Source: Incurvaria masculella
Taxonomy: Eukaryota; Arthropoda; Insecta; Lepidoptera; Incurvariidae
Direction: 5' to 3'
Length of the DNA: 64,000 bases
NCBI GenBank assembly: GCA_946894095.1
Contig: OX335650.1
Span: 4,650,001 to 4,714,000, forward strand
In this document: in pieces, positions 21,767 to 31,362 of the stretch
How positions within the stretch are numbered: position 1 is the first letter of the stretch
Layout: the number at the start of each line of letters is the position of its first letter
Translations under genes and position numbers: made by a program
The notes under the pieces: generated by a model
Database searches by the model: none
What the model was told of the DNA's origin: nothing
Seen by the model: the letters and a program-made list of their open reading frames with translations, nothing else

Positions 21767-23770
21767 ACAAGATACTTAAACATATCGTTCCGTATCGGAC
21801 CGACCGCAATTAATTTCGCATCTCGTAGGTACATGTGCGTGCATCCAGATACAAAGCGTCTATTAGTTTTCCTTCAAAATAAATCTTACTTAAGTTGTCG
21901 TTAAAGTCAATACATTTTACGAAATTAATGTGTGAAATGTGAAAAACATTTTCACAATTCCGTCCTTCACCGATCCCCGGCGGGGTAGCCCCAGACGCAA
22001 AGCGCTCGCTCGGGCAGCTACTACGCCCGCTCTTCGGTGACCCGAAGCGGAGCGGCATTCTGTGCCCTCGAAAGCGCACCGTACGATACGGCGCGTTATT
22101 TTAGGATAGCTATCGACGTGCAAACAACAAAATGCTCCTGAGTGGCATACGTCGGCCTCCTCAGCCTACGAGCTCCCTCGCTTGTCTCGAGAATCCACGT
22201 GATTATCGGTACCCGTATTTGACTTGCCTGTTAGATAAGGGCTCCATCGATTCATGTTATTCCTTTTCTGTATTCAGATTTGATTTTACTAACGTCAGCC
22301 TATAAAATGGATATGGCCTGTATTCATGATTCATTTTCAAAGTTGCCTTTCAAATTTTATGAAACCATCCTTAAAATACATAATAAAAATTTCATTTCCA
22401 AATCTAGTTGTTATTTCAAGAATTTTCCACCTGAGTGCACATAATGTAACCAATGTGTATATGTATCGATGTACCTTCTGTATACCTGCAGAAATAAACT
22501 TTTACGACCGTAATGGATTCAAACGAACGCGAATGCAAATTTTAAAAGTTCGAAGCTCTCTAATTCGGAGTGCTAGAACTTCAAGATGAATAGTTAGGGT
22601 TTTTCTATTAGACCATGATCAGGTTCATGATGAACGCAAGGGTCTTAATGTCGATTTTTCTATAAAAATTCTTAAAATATAAATGCATCATTGCCTAGAT
22701 TCTATTATTATTCCGTGGAGAATACAAGACATGATTTTAACACTAATATTCCAATTCATTTGGTTTTTTTAAATGATTTCCCTTTTTTTCGAAAATTAAT
22801 CCTGGGTTTTCTGTTAAATCCTGACGTTTGTCATTTTTGTTGGGTGAAAATTATGGATATAAACAATCAAATGAATGAACTTCATTTGAAATGAGTGGTT
22901 TTCAAATAATTAAATAATATAATTGAAGGGTGCAAAGAGGAAAAAAAATATTTTAAATCAGAAAATTAATCTTGTGTTATTAATAAATATATTCCTCCAT
23001 ATTTTTTAAAAGATTAACTAAACTGAAAAAAAAATAACATTTATTAAATTATTCAAATGTGCTGGCTATGTCCAAACCTATTTACTTTATTTTAATCAAA
23101 ATTAAAGGTAAATTAATAAATAGTTAAGCCTTTACGAGTTTATTATTATACATATTTGCGCCTCGTCCGAGATAGTAGTACCACTGGTTTGTACTAGCAT
23201 CGTCACAATCTTAGGAGCCCATAGACGAAAAAATGGACTAGAAGCCATGTACTTGTTGTTGTCTTCACGTTGGTACCTGCAGCTAACTTAATTACACTTT
23301 TTTGTGCGTGCATCGTCGGAACGTAAATCGTGTTGTTCTAGTGTTTCGTTGTGGCGCTACACATAATTATGGTAGAACTTCACTTAACGTAATTACAAAT
23401 TTCATCTCATTATTTCTTTTGATTATTTATCGAATGAAACTAAAAATTAAGATAATCATTCGATTATTGCCCGCCCCAATTTCCCAGAGTGCACGGGACA
23501 GTGTGCACAACTGACCGATATTTCAACGGACCTCCATCCATTATTCTCTTTGGAGAATCCATTAGCCGAAGCGGAGCGGCGCCGCCATCGGCGCGAGGGC
23601 CGATCGTAAAGAGAGACTGGCTGCCCCAGCGTCGGTCCTTGGGTAGGTGGCCGGATCGAAGAGGGTCATAAGAGTGGTTCAGCGACCACTGGCATGGCAT
23701 TACCGTGGGTACCTGCTAAGTATATTTCAAATATTAACAGTAAAAGTGAATTTACTTAAGTAAATATACT
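21767..23770. other. No gene supported; GC-rich 21960-22110 and 23460-23700
   Basis: Two GC-richer intervals contain short open frames on both strands without domains. The rest is AT-rich. Nothing could be assigned to a family. Confidence 0.45.
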
Positions 23771-23771
23771 T

Positions 23772-23998
23772 TTCCGTACTAAGAAGGTACGTCGCTTATT
23801 CCAAGGAATGTGATATATATGTATGTATAATCGACCGTGAAGCAAGGACGCATTAATTGAAGAAAGAGTCCAGTAAACATAACTACTTTACGAATATACT
23901 GCAAGGCTGGACCCGAACCAGCAAAACATACCATTCGCGGGTATTGCCAATTTCTCCACCGGCTGTTTACCAATAATTTAGAATTCTCCTACAGTCCC
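23772..23998 (+). mobile_element. Fold-back family 'CGTACTAAG', copy A (partial)
   Basis: It shares, in order with copies B (35140-36110) and C (39530-40060): CGTACTAAG..AAGGTACGTCG, 'aatcgaccgtgaagc', 'aatatactgcaaggctgga', 'cccgaaccagcaaaacatac' and a centre with GAATTCTCCTACAG. The right arm is missing here, so this copy is a half element. Confidence 0.65.
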
Positions 23999-24179
23999 TC
24001 CTCCCGTAACGAATTCCTCCTACTAACACAGTGTTTAAGATACCTGCATACATTTATTTAACGCTTCATGTGCGTTGCGGACTTTGACTGCAAAGATTGA
24101 ACATTCAAACATAATTGCCGTCATCACCAAAATCGTATTTGGCATCAGACGATAGAGCCAGTCCTATTTTTATTTTTTT

Positions 24180-24507
24180 TGAGCGGCTCGTAGCCTAGTG
24201 GCGCGAGGACTGGCCTATCTTACCAGAGGCCTGGGTTCAATTCCGACATGCACCACTGTCTTTCTCTTTCCGAGTTCGACAAGTGCATTTCGTCACGAAT
24301 GCGAGCTGCTCCATGGTTCGGAATCCATGTTAAACTGTAGGTCCCCTTTCCCTACTAGGTGGTAGGGTTTAAGCCCGCCCGGGTTGGTACCATAGCATTG
24401 GATGAAGAGATGGGCGAAGCGGCAATGAAAAATTGTCCGTGTTTTCCATCTAGTTCAATGTAGCCGTGCTCATAAAGGAAGGTCCTAGCATGGCACCTAA
24501 TTTCTTC
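24180..24507 (+). mobile_element. SINE with tRNA-like head, 3' tail lost
   Basis: The head TAGCCTAGTGGCGCGAGGAC (A-box-like) and GGGTTCAATTCC (close to the B-box consensus) are well kept. The middle block, CGCCCGGGTTGGTACCA and 'atctagttcaatgtagccg' follow. The copy stops at about 24507, where a (GTCC)n element begins, so the tail and poly(A) are absent. Its B-box is the best preserved of the tRNA-headed copies here. Confidence 0.85.
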
Positions 24508-25565
24508 GGAAACCTATTACCGTTCCATAAACCGTCCGTCCGTCCATCCGTCTGTCACAGGGCTGTATCTCATGAATCGTAATAGGTAAGCGGCTGACAT
24601 TTTTATGGAGTATGTATTTATTATGTCGTTATTATGTGTAGTATGAAATTACTAACAAAATAATATTGATTTGATACAATTTGGTATCAATAATGACGAG
24701 GGCTCTGTACACCCGAAATGTATTAAAGCATTATTTAACTGTAGGTGTTGGTCAGAATCTCTTTCAGGAATCTTATTCGTATATGGTTGCTCTCAGACCA
24801 TTGTACTCTTTATTTTCTGGAGGTGGTAGCATTTAAAGTGTAATATTATATAGTTTTTTTTTTTAGCTGTAAGATAATAACGGATTTTGTATTTTGACTC
24901 TTTGTTTACAGGTCACTGTAGTAGTTCATGACAGAAATAATTGTATTAAAACTAAATCGTACAGAGCTTTCACAACTTTTTCATGTTGCCACTGGAGTAG
25001 TGCATCGCTTTAAAGTCCCTACTTGCGGCGACGCTGGGTTCGGGTCTCCTCTTTCCCTAAAATATGGTTGATAGAGGCGATGGCTGTGCCTGGCGTGATG
25101 CTCGTGAACGGGTGCTGTTTGTGGGGACTGGCTTGCTCCAATTGGCAACATTCTAGATGGCGGGCATGGTCTTTACTAATAAACTGATATTTGTCATGAA
25201 CTGTTGCATATGACAAGAATTGCTGATTCTCGTCAATTCATATTAATGTAGCGTGTTTATCTGTGAGTTTAAATACTTTTGTAAATTTAGACTAAGTGGA
25301 CGTTGAAAAAAAAAAACCAGCGGAGTTTCTTTCCAGTTCTTCTTCGCTGGGATTTCCCCGAACTGGCTAATGATAAAATATGACAAATCCGAGTGCAGTG
25401 TACTGTCTATGGATGATGAATAAACAATAAACAATATAACAACAAATAGGTAAAATTTAATATTAATAAAAACCCCATACAAAAACCCAATTATTTTAAA
25501 AATCTTGTACGATGGTACGGAACCCTTCGTGTGCGAATCCGACTCGCACTTTGGCAGTTTTTAAC
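24508..25565 (+). mobile_element. (GTCC)n element split by an insertion
   Basis: The 5' part (24508-24634) keeps GGAAACCTATTAC, the (GTCC)n run, 'gtctgtcacagggctgtatc' and 'gtatgtatttattatgtcg'. The 3' part (25438-25565) resumes with 'aacaaataggtaaaattta' and ends 'gtacggaacccttcgtgtgc', 'gactcgcactttggcagttt'. The join matches the uninterrupted copy at 63127-63426. The intervening 0.8 kb is an insertion. Confidence 0.8.
24635..25437 (-). mobile_element. Unrecognised element, copy 1, nested in the (GTCC)n element
   Basis: On the minus strand this matches 35185-35815 over most of its length: 'tattgtttattcatcatcca', 'agtacactgcactcggattt', 'aaagaaactc', 'caacgtccacttagtctaa', 'ttgccaattggagca', 'cacgagcatcacgcc', 'gcgatgcact'. 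Two short frames are shared by both copies, one with STLHSDLSYF...FFFQRPLSL and one with QASPHKQHPFTSIT...NHILGKE. No known domain was recognised. Insertion into another element shows that it is mobile. There is no poly(A), obvious TIR or LTR. Confidence 0.65.
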
Positions 25566-26484
25566 CATTCATTGAAATAGATTTCATTAAATCGATACAC
25601 ATTTCTTTGAAAACGAAAGAAAACTATGGCCACAGTTTAAGAGGGGTTTTATTGGGCGCATTTATTTAATGATTTTGACTCGCAAGTATTCTGTCCTTCA
25701 GCCCAAATGCGGGCATACACGCGAACGTTCCGGAGGTTTTATGCCCCATAGTAGAGATTCTCATGATAAGCTTAGCAACTTTCCTATATTGCTATCACGC
25801 CAAATATATAGGAAAAACCAGCAGATCCCGCAAATTGCGTTTGCTGTAGATAAAACCACGCGCCGAAAGGGCATGGTGCCTGACTGGCCTTTCGCACGTA
25901 TCTTTTCGACTGTAAAATAGAAGACAGTTCCATTATAAAAAAAAAAAAGGAAAACCTATCGGTTCCTCGTCAACGACAGGTATTTTTAACGATTTTTTAA
26001 AAACGATCAAAAAACTGTACTAGAATTATTGAGCTATTACCACCGATAGAATTTGTTGGCTCACATAATAAAGTTAATATATTTTTTTATATGCAAATTG
26101 CATTGCATCTAAGAATGCATAATATTCGTTTTACATTGCAGATATATTATAAAAGGTTTATGATTAAATAAATGTATTTCTTATTCAAAAGTTGTTTATC
26201 TCACTATCTTACAATATTTAATTATTAATCAAACTGTTCACAAAGCTACGAACCCAAGGCTATGCCCCTGCCTTGTGGTAACTGTGGTGTCACTGTGGTA
26301 ACCTCCGTGAAATATTCAGGAACCTTCCTGACAAACTTTGGCGAAGGTAAGCTTTGTAGTTCCAAGAGATATTACATGACCCTCACGAAATTCTGGCGTG
26401 TGTATCACAATGGTAAGCGTTTTGGAGCGTAAATTCCGTTGATTTGAATACACCTTCGAAGTAATCTTACATCAGAGCCGGTAG
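25566..26484. other. No gene supported
   Basis: AT-rich, with an open frame of 83 codons at 25669-25920 that has no recognisable domain. Confidence 0.45.
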
Positions 26485-26818
26485 TCTCAGTTCTCACCTA
26501 AATTGGCGTTTACGTAATTTCGAAGTTCCGTAAAAACGTCAAACTCCATACAAGTTTTTACTAGATATTCTGTGGTTTTACTTCTTCAAGCTGTCAAAGT
26601 CAAACTCGGACTTCCGATTTGTATGAAAACGCGGAGTCGACGTAAACGGCAACGTCGACGTATTTACGGCAACGTTGAGTAAGCTGTCAAATCAAACTCG
26701 GACTCGCAAATGGTAGTTCGCTTAACGCCCACTGCGCGCGCTCTTCAATTTCTCCATACATTTGAAAACGCCAGTCAATCGGTTTGCCGTAACGCCAGTT
26801 TAGGTGACAACTGGGACT
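26485..26818. mobile_element. MITE with CAGTTCTCACCTAAATTGGCG ends, copy 1
   Basis: The left end AGTTCTCACCTAAATTGGCG pairs with the right end CGCCAGTTTAGGTGACAACT. The interior contains 'ctgtcaaa' and 'caaactcgga' blocks and 'cttaacgcccactgcg'. A second copy in the opposite orientation is at 40465-40767, colinear over its whole length, which fixes the borders. Non-coding. Confidence 0.85.
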
Positions 26819-26886
26819 TCGGGTACAGTTAATAACGTATTATTTTTAGGCAACCACCGGCACGAAAATTGTCCTATCAGCCATCG

Positions 26887-26955
26887 TTTTTAGGTTTTAG
26901 GCACCAAAGGGTGCCAACGGAACCCTATTACTAGTCCTCCACTGTTCGTCCGTCC
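26887..26955 (+). mobile_element. (GTCC)n element, short 5' fragment
   Basis: 'caccaaagggtgccaacgga', 'accctattactagtcctcc' and a short GTCCGTCCGT run match the 5' part of the copies at 9058 and 63127. Confidence 0.55.
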
Positions 26956-28056
26956 GTGTATGTGGTTGATATCATGGAGAGTTATTTCTTCACCTCCATG
27001 GTTGATATATGTGGTTCCAGCGTCCAGTACGTTAATTTCGCCAGCGTAATACTCGTGTTTTTCCGTGACAAATAAGTTTTTTTTCTAAAGCGCCTAGTTA
27101 CCGAAATGGTGTTTTTTGAAATGTATGTTTTCATTTCATTTCATTTGTTAGATCGTATTGTGCGTAATGAAGGCCCTGGAACCTAGATCGCACGTGGCGT
27201 GTCAGGCCGTTGTGACACCCTGTAGATGAAATAGTGCAATGATTTCGAGATTCGAAACATAAAGATAATATAGCTTAATTTTAACATGAAATCTCGGAAT
27301 ATAGCTGAAACTCAGTTCAAATGCAAATTGAAAAACATCTTTTCGTCTTTATAAAAAAATCAAACACAATATGAAGTTGTTGTTATCTTGAGTAATAGAT
27401 AGCTAAAGATTTAAATAACTATATATTTAAAAGACAGAGATTAGGGAGAAAAATATATGATGTATTTATAAATAAAAATTTAAAAAAATATTTTGGTAAG
27501 AAAACTAAGACTTCATATTTTTTATCTAAATCGAATCTCTGCTAATATTATAAATGACAACGAGTGTTTTTTATTGGTTTGATGCGTTTTTAATGCAGCA
27601 ACGGATAGACTTTTTTTGTAGCTACTGCTAAATTAATCTCAATCCAAGTATCTACGCGAGTGACCGTTCTTTACTACAAACTACCACCATAATATTTCGC
27701 TTCTTAACCAGCTGATCTATAAATACTACGAATGTATATTTCTACTGTCTACGGTAGAAACTCTATATGGAGCGTGGGAAGAAGTTAAACTCTAAGCTCT
27801 CCTTTGTGTCGAACCCACGGCGGCTTCGCCCGCGTGCGCACCATTCTCGGGAATCGCTCACAGTTTCCTACAGACCTTACATGCACAACGGCCAACATTC
27901 TCCCGCACTCACGGGTTCCCGAGAGAGGAGATTTCCCGCTAGGTCACATTCTTTGACCCATTTAGGGGTTCTGAAGAATTGCTTTGTCTTTCATGCTTAT
28001 GTATATATGTCGATCTTTTCGTAAGAATCTGATTGGAACTAAGGAATTAACTCTTA
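26956..28056. other. No gene supported; possible Helitron 5' end at 27536
   Basis: 'tctctgctaatattataaat' at about 27536-27555 resembles the 5' TC... terminus common to lepidopteran Helitrons, but no matching 3' end was tied to it. An 85-codon frame at 27767-28024 lies in GC-richer DNA and shows no domain. Confidence 0.4.
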
Positions 28057-28214
28057 GGGCCTTTTTCACCTACTGCTGATTAGCTTAATCGCCACATTTT
28101 AAGAGCCTTTCTTAGAAGCTTGCAATCAATACCACTACAAGATAATCAGCACTTTTTTAATAAAGTCATTTAAAGTGTCTATTAAAATTAATCAGCACTT
28201 GGTGAAAACCAGGC
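28057..28214 (+). mobile_element. PIF/Harbinger-like MITE, copy 1
   Basis: It begins GGGCCTTTTTCACCTACTGC and ends GGTGAAAACCAGGC, with TTA on both sides (28054-28056 and 28215-28217). PIF/Harbinger elements create 3-bp TWA duplications and often start with GGGCC-like ends, so this assignment is reasonable. Two internal TAATCAGCACTT blocks repeat the terminal motif. Related copies are at 53215-53360 and 58080-58158. Length is 158 bp; non-coding. Confidence 0.75.
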
Positions 28215-30555
28215 TTAATCAATAGAATAACACTTGACAAGCTTGAAGATGCTAATCTGTGCATTTTAGGGATAATGGCAGAGTGTAGCGCACAGATTAG
28301 GTAATATAAAAAAAACGCTGCATTTCCTAACGGTCTTCATTGAACATTTTGTACTGTTTGTAATAGTATTCTTTTTTGCAATGGAGATAAAAATACCTCC
28401 TTAATATAACCCAGCATGAAAGGAAAAAACAATTTTTCTACGCCTGCTTTAAGGTAAGGGTTTAAGACTAGTTGTTAGCTAATCGAAAATTCATTATTTT
28501 CGATTTTACATCGTGGCCAAAAGAAGATCGTTTGAACTCATCTTGCATGCACGTAAATTAGTTCTGTTGAGAACCCTTTGGATATGCGAAACGCACATGT
28601 TTAGACTTCTCGTGCACGTTTCGTGTTCACTGCGCTGCAACCGTGTATCACAACGTTGCTACAAAGTTAGCGAGACGCGATAGAGCTTTGTGCTCCTCCA
28701 GTGGAACCCTGAATGAGGCAGCGCAAAGAAGTGAATAATTTGCAAAAGCGTCAGGGGTATGGAGAGTTCGTTGTAAAATGTAAACGAAACACGTAAATGT
28801 TGAAAAATAATCACATCACTTTTCTTCCTTCCGTTTAAATCTGCAGCCATAATACAATCAAGTCTCGTAATATTGTAATAAATGATTAATATGAAATTCG
28901 CGTATTCGTGATGTCGGGAACGCCAGAACAATGAAAGCATGAAGTATGATTTCAAGGCATTCTGGAACAAAAAGGTTCAAGTGGAACGAGGTAAGGCTTT
29001 GAATACTGATGTTAATGAAAATTTATTAGTACTTGAGGTTTTTACCATGGTTTAAAATATACTTTGGAAGGGTAAAATGAAATTGTCTTTATCAGTAGAA
29101 ATGGCCGCAACAGAGAAGGATTGAACATTGCATTGAGTTAACGGTATGCAGAACAAAAATATATCTTTCCTAATTTAAAAAAAAATAATAATACAAAAAA
29201 GCAATTGTTTTACTTCAAATCGCAATTCAAATATCCAAGATAATTATGGTTGAAGAAAATTACAATAGGTAATTTTTTTTGTTCGCAACAATCAAAAGTT
29301 CAAAAATTGTATTGCGCGTCGCGATTATTTTTTTGTTGCTGATTGAAATTTATGTTCGCATATCATCATAATTCCAAATGTATTTTGCTATTTCATATAT
29401 ATTCATTTATTGTGTGCTCTTAGTTAAGTTATTTGCTATTTTATAATTTAAATACAACATATCAACATAATACAATGGCGGTAGATAAAAGTCGCCGTTG
29501 TTTTAATCACATTTCCCAATCGATACGTGATAGGTAATGGGAGGTACCAGTAGTTTCACATGTCTTGCGCTGTAATTTTCAGTAATAACCCGACTTCCGA
29601 GTCAAAGCGGCTCGAGCGAAACCTATGACTTACAATAGATAAAGGAAGCGCACAAGCACGTAACTGATTCCATTTTATTTCTACGTACAAAGTGGCTCCC
29701 GCATCGTAAGGGCGGCGGCACACGCTCTCTTTCCGGCTTTGCGCGAATATCACCTGATTTCACCACCTCCAATTCGATAGTTAACTTTCGGTTACATTGC
29801 ATAGTTACATGCTGTAACCGAAAGATAACTTTGGGATTTTTATAGCTGGAGGTCATATCAGAAGTGATCCGAGAACCAAAATCGATTCGACGTTGATTTC
29901 GGGGAATGTTTTTGGCAGATGACACGAAGGCGTGTCGATCACTCGATTGATGCAAGGGTGTGAACGTTTAGTTGGCGAATACTCTCGCCTCTCGCGTTCT
30001 CTTAACAAATTCATCCGACACGGGCGAAACTCTGCAAATATTGGTGAAAGCTTGCATATTCAGGATGCAATAATGGCTGTTTGCGCATGATAAGACGTCA
30101 CGCTTAACGTACGTTTTGTACAAGACCGAGCACTGATGGGTCAGAAGAGTCAAGAGACGAGACAAAATATTAATCAATGTTGTAGGCAAATTTATTAACA
30201 CTCACAATACAATACACTTGAATACAATAAAATGTTTTCTAAACATTGGAAGCGACATTCCCATTATAATGAGTTTTGAGGTTATATAATATCTATATTA
30301 AAGTATTGCAATCAGATTTTGGAAATGATCGAAGACATTTTTGTTTTGAATTTTCGTCTGAAGCCGGATTCGAATCTTTCGAGTTTCAAAGCCCCAGTTT
30401 TCCATTTGTGCTTAAGTTTGATTTATCGAAATATTTTCGACATAATTATCTACGTAGATAACTTACAGAGATATTTGCTCATTAGGGGGCAAACATAAAC
30501 TTCATAATGTGTAGTCGTAGCCTCAATATTGATTGACTATCCTAAACTGAAAATG
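28215..30555. other. No gene supported; one strong hairpin
   Basis: AT-rich with scattered short frames (up to 110 codons on the minus strand at 29623-29955, no domain). A compact hairpin at 29778-29831 is listed separately. Confidence 0.45.
29778..29831. other. 18-bp stem hairpin, pre-miRNA-like size
   Basis: AGTTAACTTTCGGTTACA pairs with TGTAACCGAAAGATAACT across a 16-base loop, with one mismatch. Looser pairing extends outward to ACCTCC / GGAGGT at about 29764 and 29858. It could be a small palindromic element or a hairpin RNA; no expression evidence exists here. Confidence 0.4.
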
Positions 30556-30557
30556 TA

Positions 30558-31228
30558 CAGCTCGTGGTCTAGGGGCGAGACTTTCATGCGAAGGTTTACG
30601 GGTTCAAATTCTCTCCCCGGTGATGCACCACTTTATTTCCCTTTCTCATTTGGATAAGTACATTTCGTTACGTTCGTTGCCAGCCTCAGTGGCCCAGTGG
30701 CGCGATTCGGCGATCGCTCTCCGAAGTTAAGCAACGCTGGGTCCGGTCTGGTCTTGGATGGGTGACCATTCGACCATTGAGAGAGGCTGGCCGTAGTTCG
30801 GATTCCACGTTAAACTGTAGGTCCCCTTCCTTACTTACTAGGTGGTAGGGTTTATCCCGCCCGGGTTGGTACCATCGCATTGGATGAACTATGGTCGAAG
30901 CGGCAATGAAAATTGTCCGTGTTTTCCATCCAGTTCAATGTAGCTGTGTAATATAAGGAAGGTCCTGGCATGGCACCTAGTTCCCATGTGGTGTGTTGGG
31001 CTAATACCATGACAGAACTTGTGGTAGTAGCCATCCATGTCCAGTCACATAAAAAAAAGCTGTTCTATGGTTCGGAACCCATCTAAGACTATAGGTCCCA
31101 TTCTCCTACTAGGTAGTAGGGTAAATTCCGCCCGGGTTGGTGCCATCGCATTGGATGAAACTATGTTTTAAACGGCAATGAAAAATTACCCGTGTTTTCC
31201 ATCTAGTGCAGTGCAGCCGTGCGCATAA
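30558..31228 (+). mobile_element. tRNA-headed SINE, interrupted by a 5S-headed SINE
   Basis: The 5' part (30558-30678) has TCGTGGTCTAGGGGCG (A-box-like), ACGGGTTCAAATTC (B-box-like), 'gatgcaccact' and 'ggataagtacatttcgttac'. The 3' part resumes at 31059 with 'ctgttctatggttcggaac', then CGCCCGGGTTGGTGCCATCG and 'tgcagccgtgcgcataaagg'. In uninterrupted copies these pieces are adjacent. The 3' tail is cut near 31228 by another insertion. Confidence 0.8.
30679..31058 (+). mobile_element. SINE with 5S rRNA-like head, best copy
   Basis: The head contains CCGAAGTTAAGCAACGCTGG and CTTGGATGGGTGACC, clear matches to the A-box and C-box control region of 5S rRNA genes. The linker GAGGCTGGCCGTAG leads to the shared body (GTTCGGATTCCACG, CGCCCGGGTTGGTACCATCG, 'tccatccagttcaatgtagc') and the tail 'catccatgtccagtcacat' plus eight A. 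At about 380 bp it is a complete 5S-type (SINE3-like) retroposon. It lies inside an older tRNA-headed SINE. Confidence 0.9.
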
Positions 31229-31362
31229 AGGAATAATAAAAAGGAATGATGCACAAATAGTGAAATATTTTTTCAAATAGGTAGAGTGGTTCTGGAGATT
31301 ACCCTCCACTTATAAACAAACTTGCAAAATTTACTTCTCTTTATAATATTAGTATGAATGAC
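31225..31362 (-). mobile_element. Helitron/short-repeat 5' terminus (minus strand)
   Basis: On the minus strand it reads 'atactaatattataaagaga', then 'tttgcaagtttgtttata', then 'atttgtgcatcattcc'. I recognise this order as the start of a very common lepidopteran repeat with Helitron-type 5' ends. It truncates the SINE tail on its left. Confidence 0.5.

Noticed and set aside
24180..24260. Possible tRNA gene
   Set aside because: A- and B-box-like motifs are present, but no convincing cloverleaf or anticodon stem forms, and the sequence recurs as the head of SINEs.
30679..30800. Possible 5S rRNA gene (also at 51650-51772)
   Set aside because: Only the internal control region matches. The head is fused to a SINE body with a poly(A) tail and lacks a complete 5S sequence and T-run terminator.
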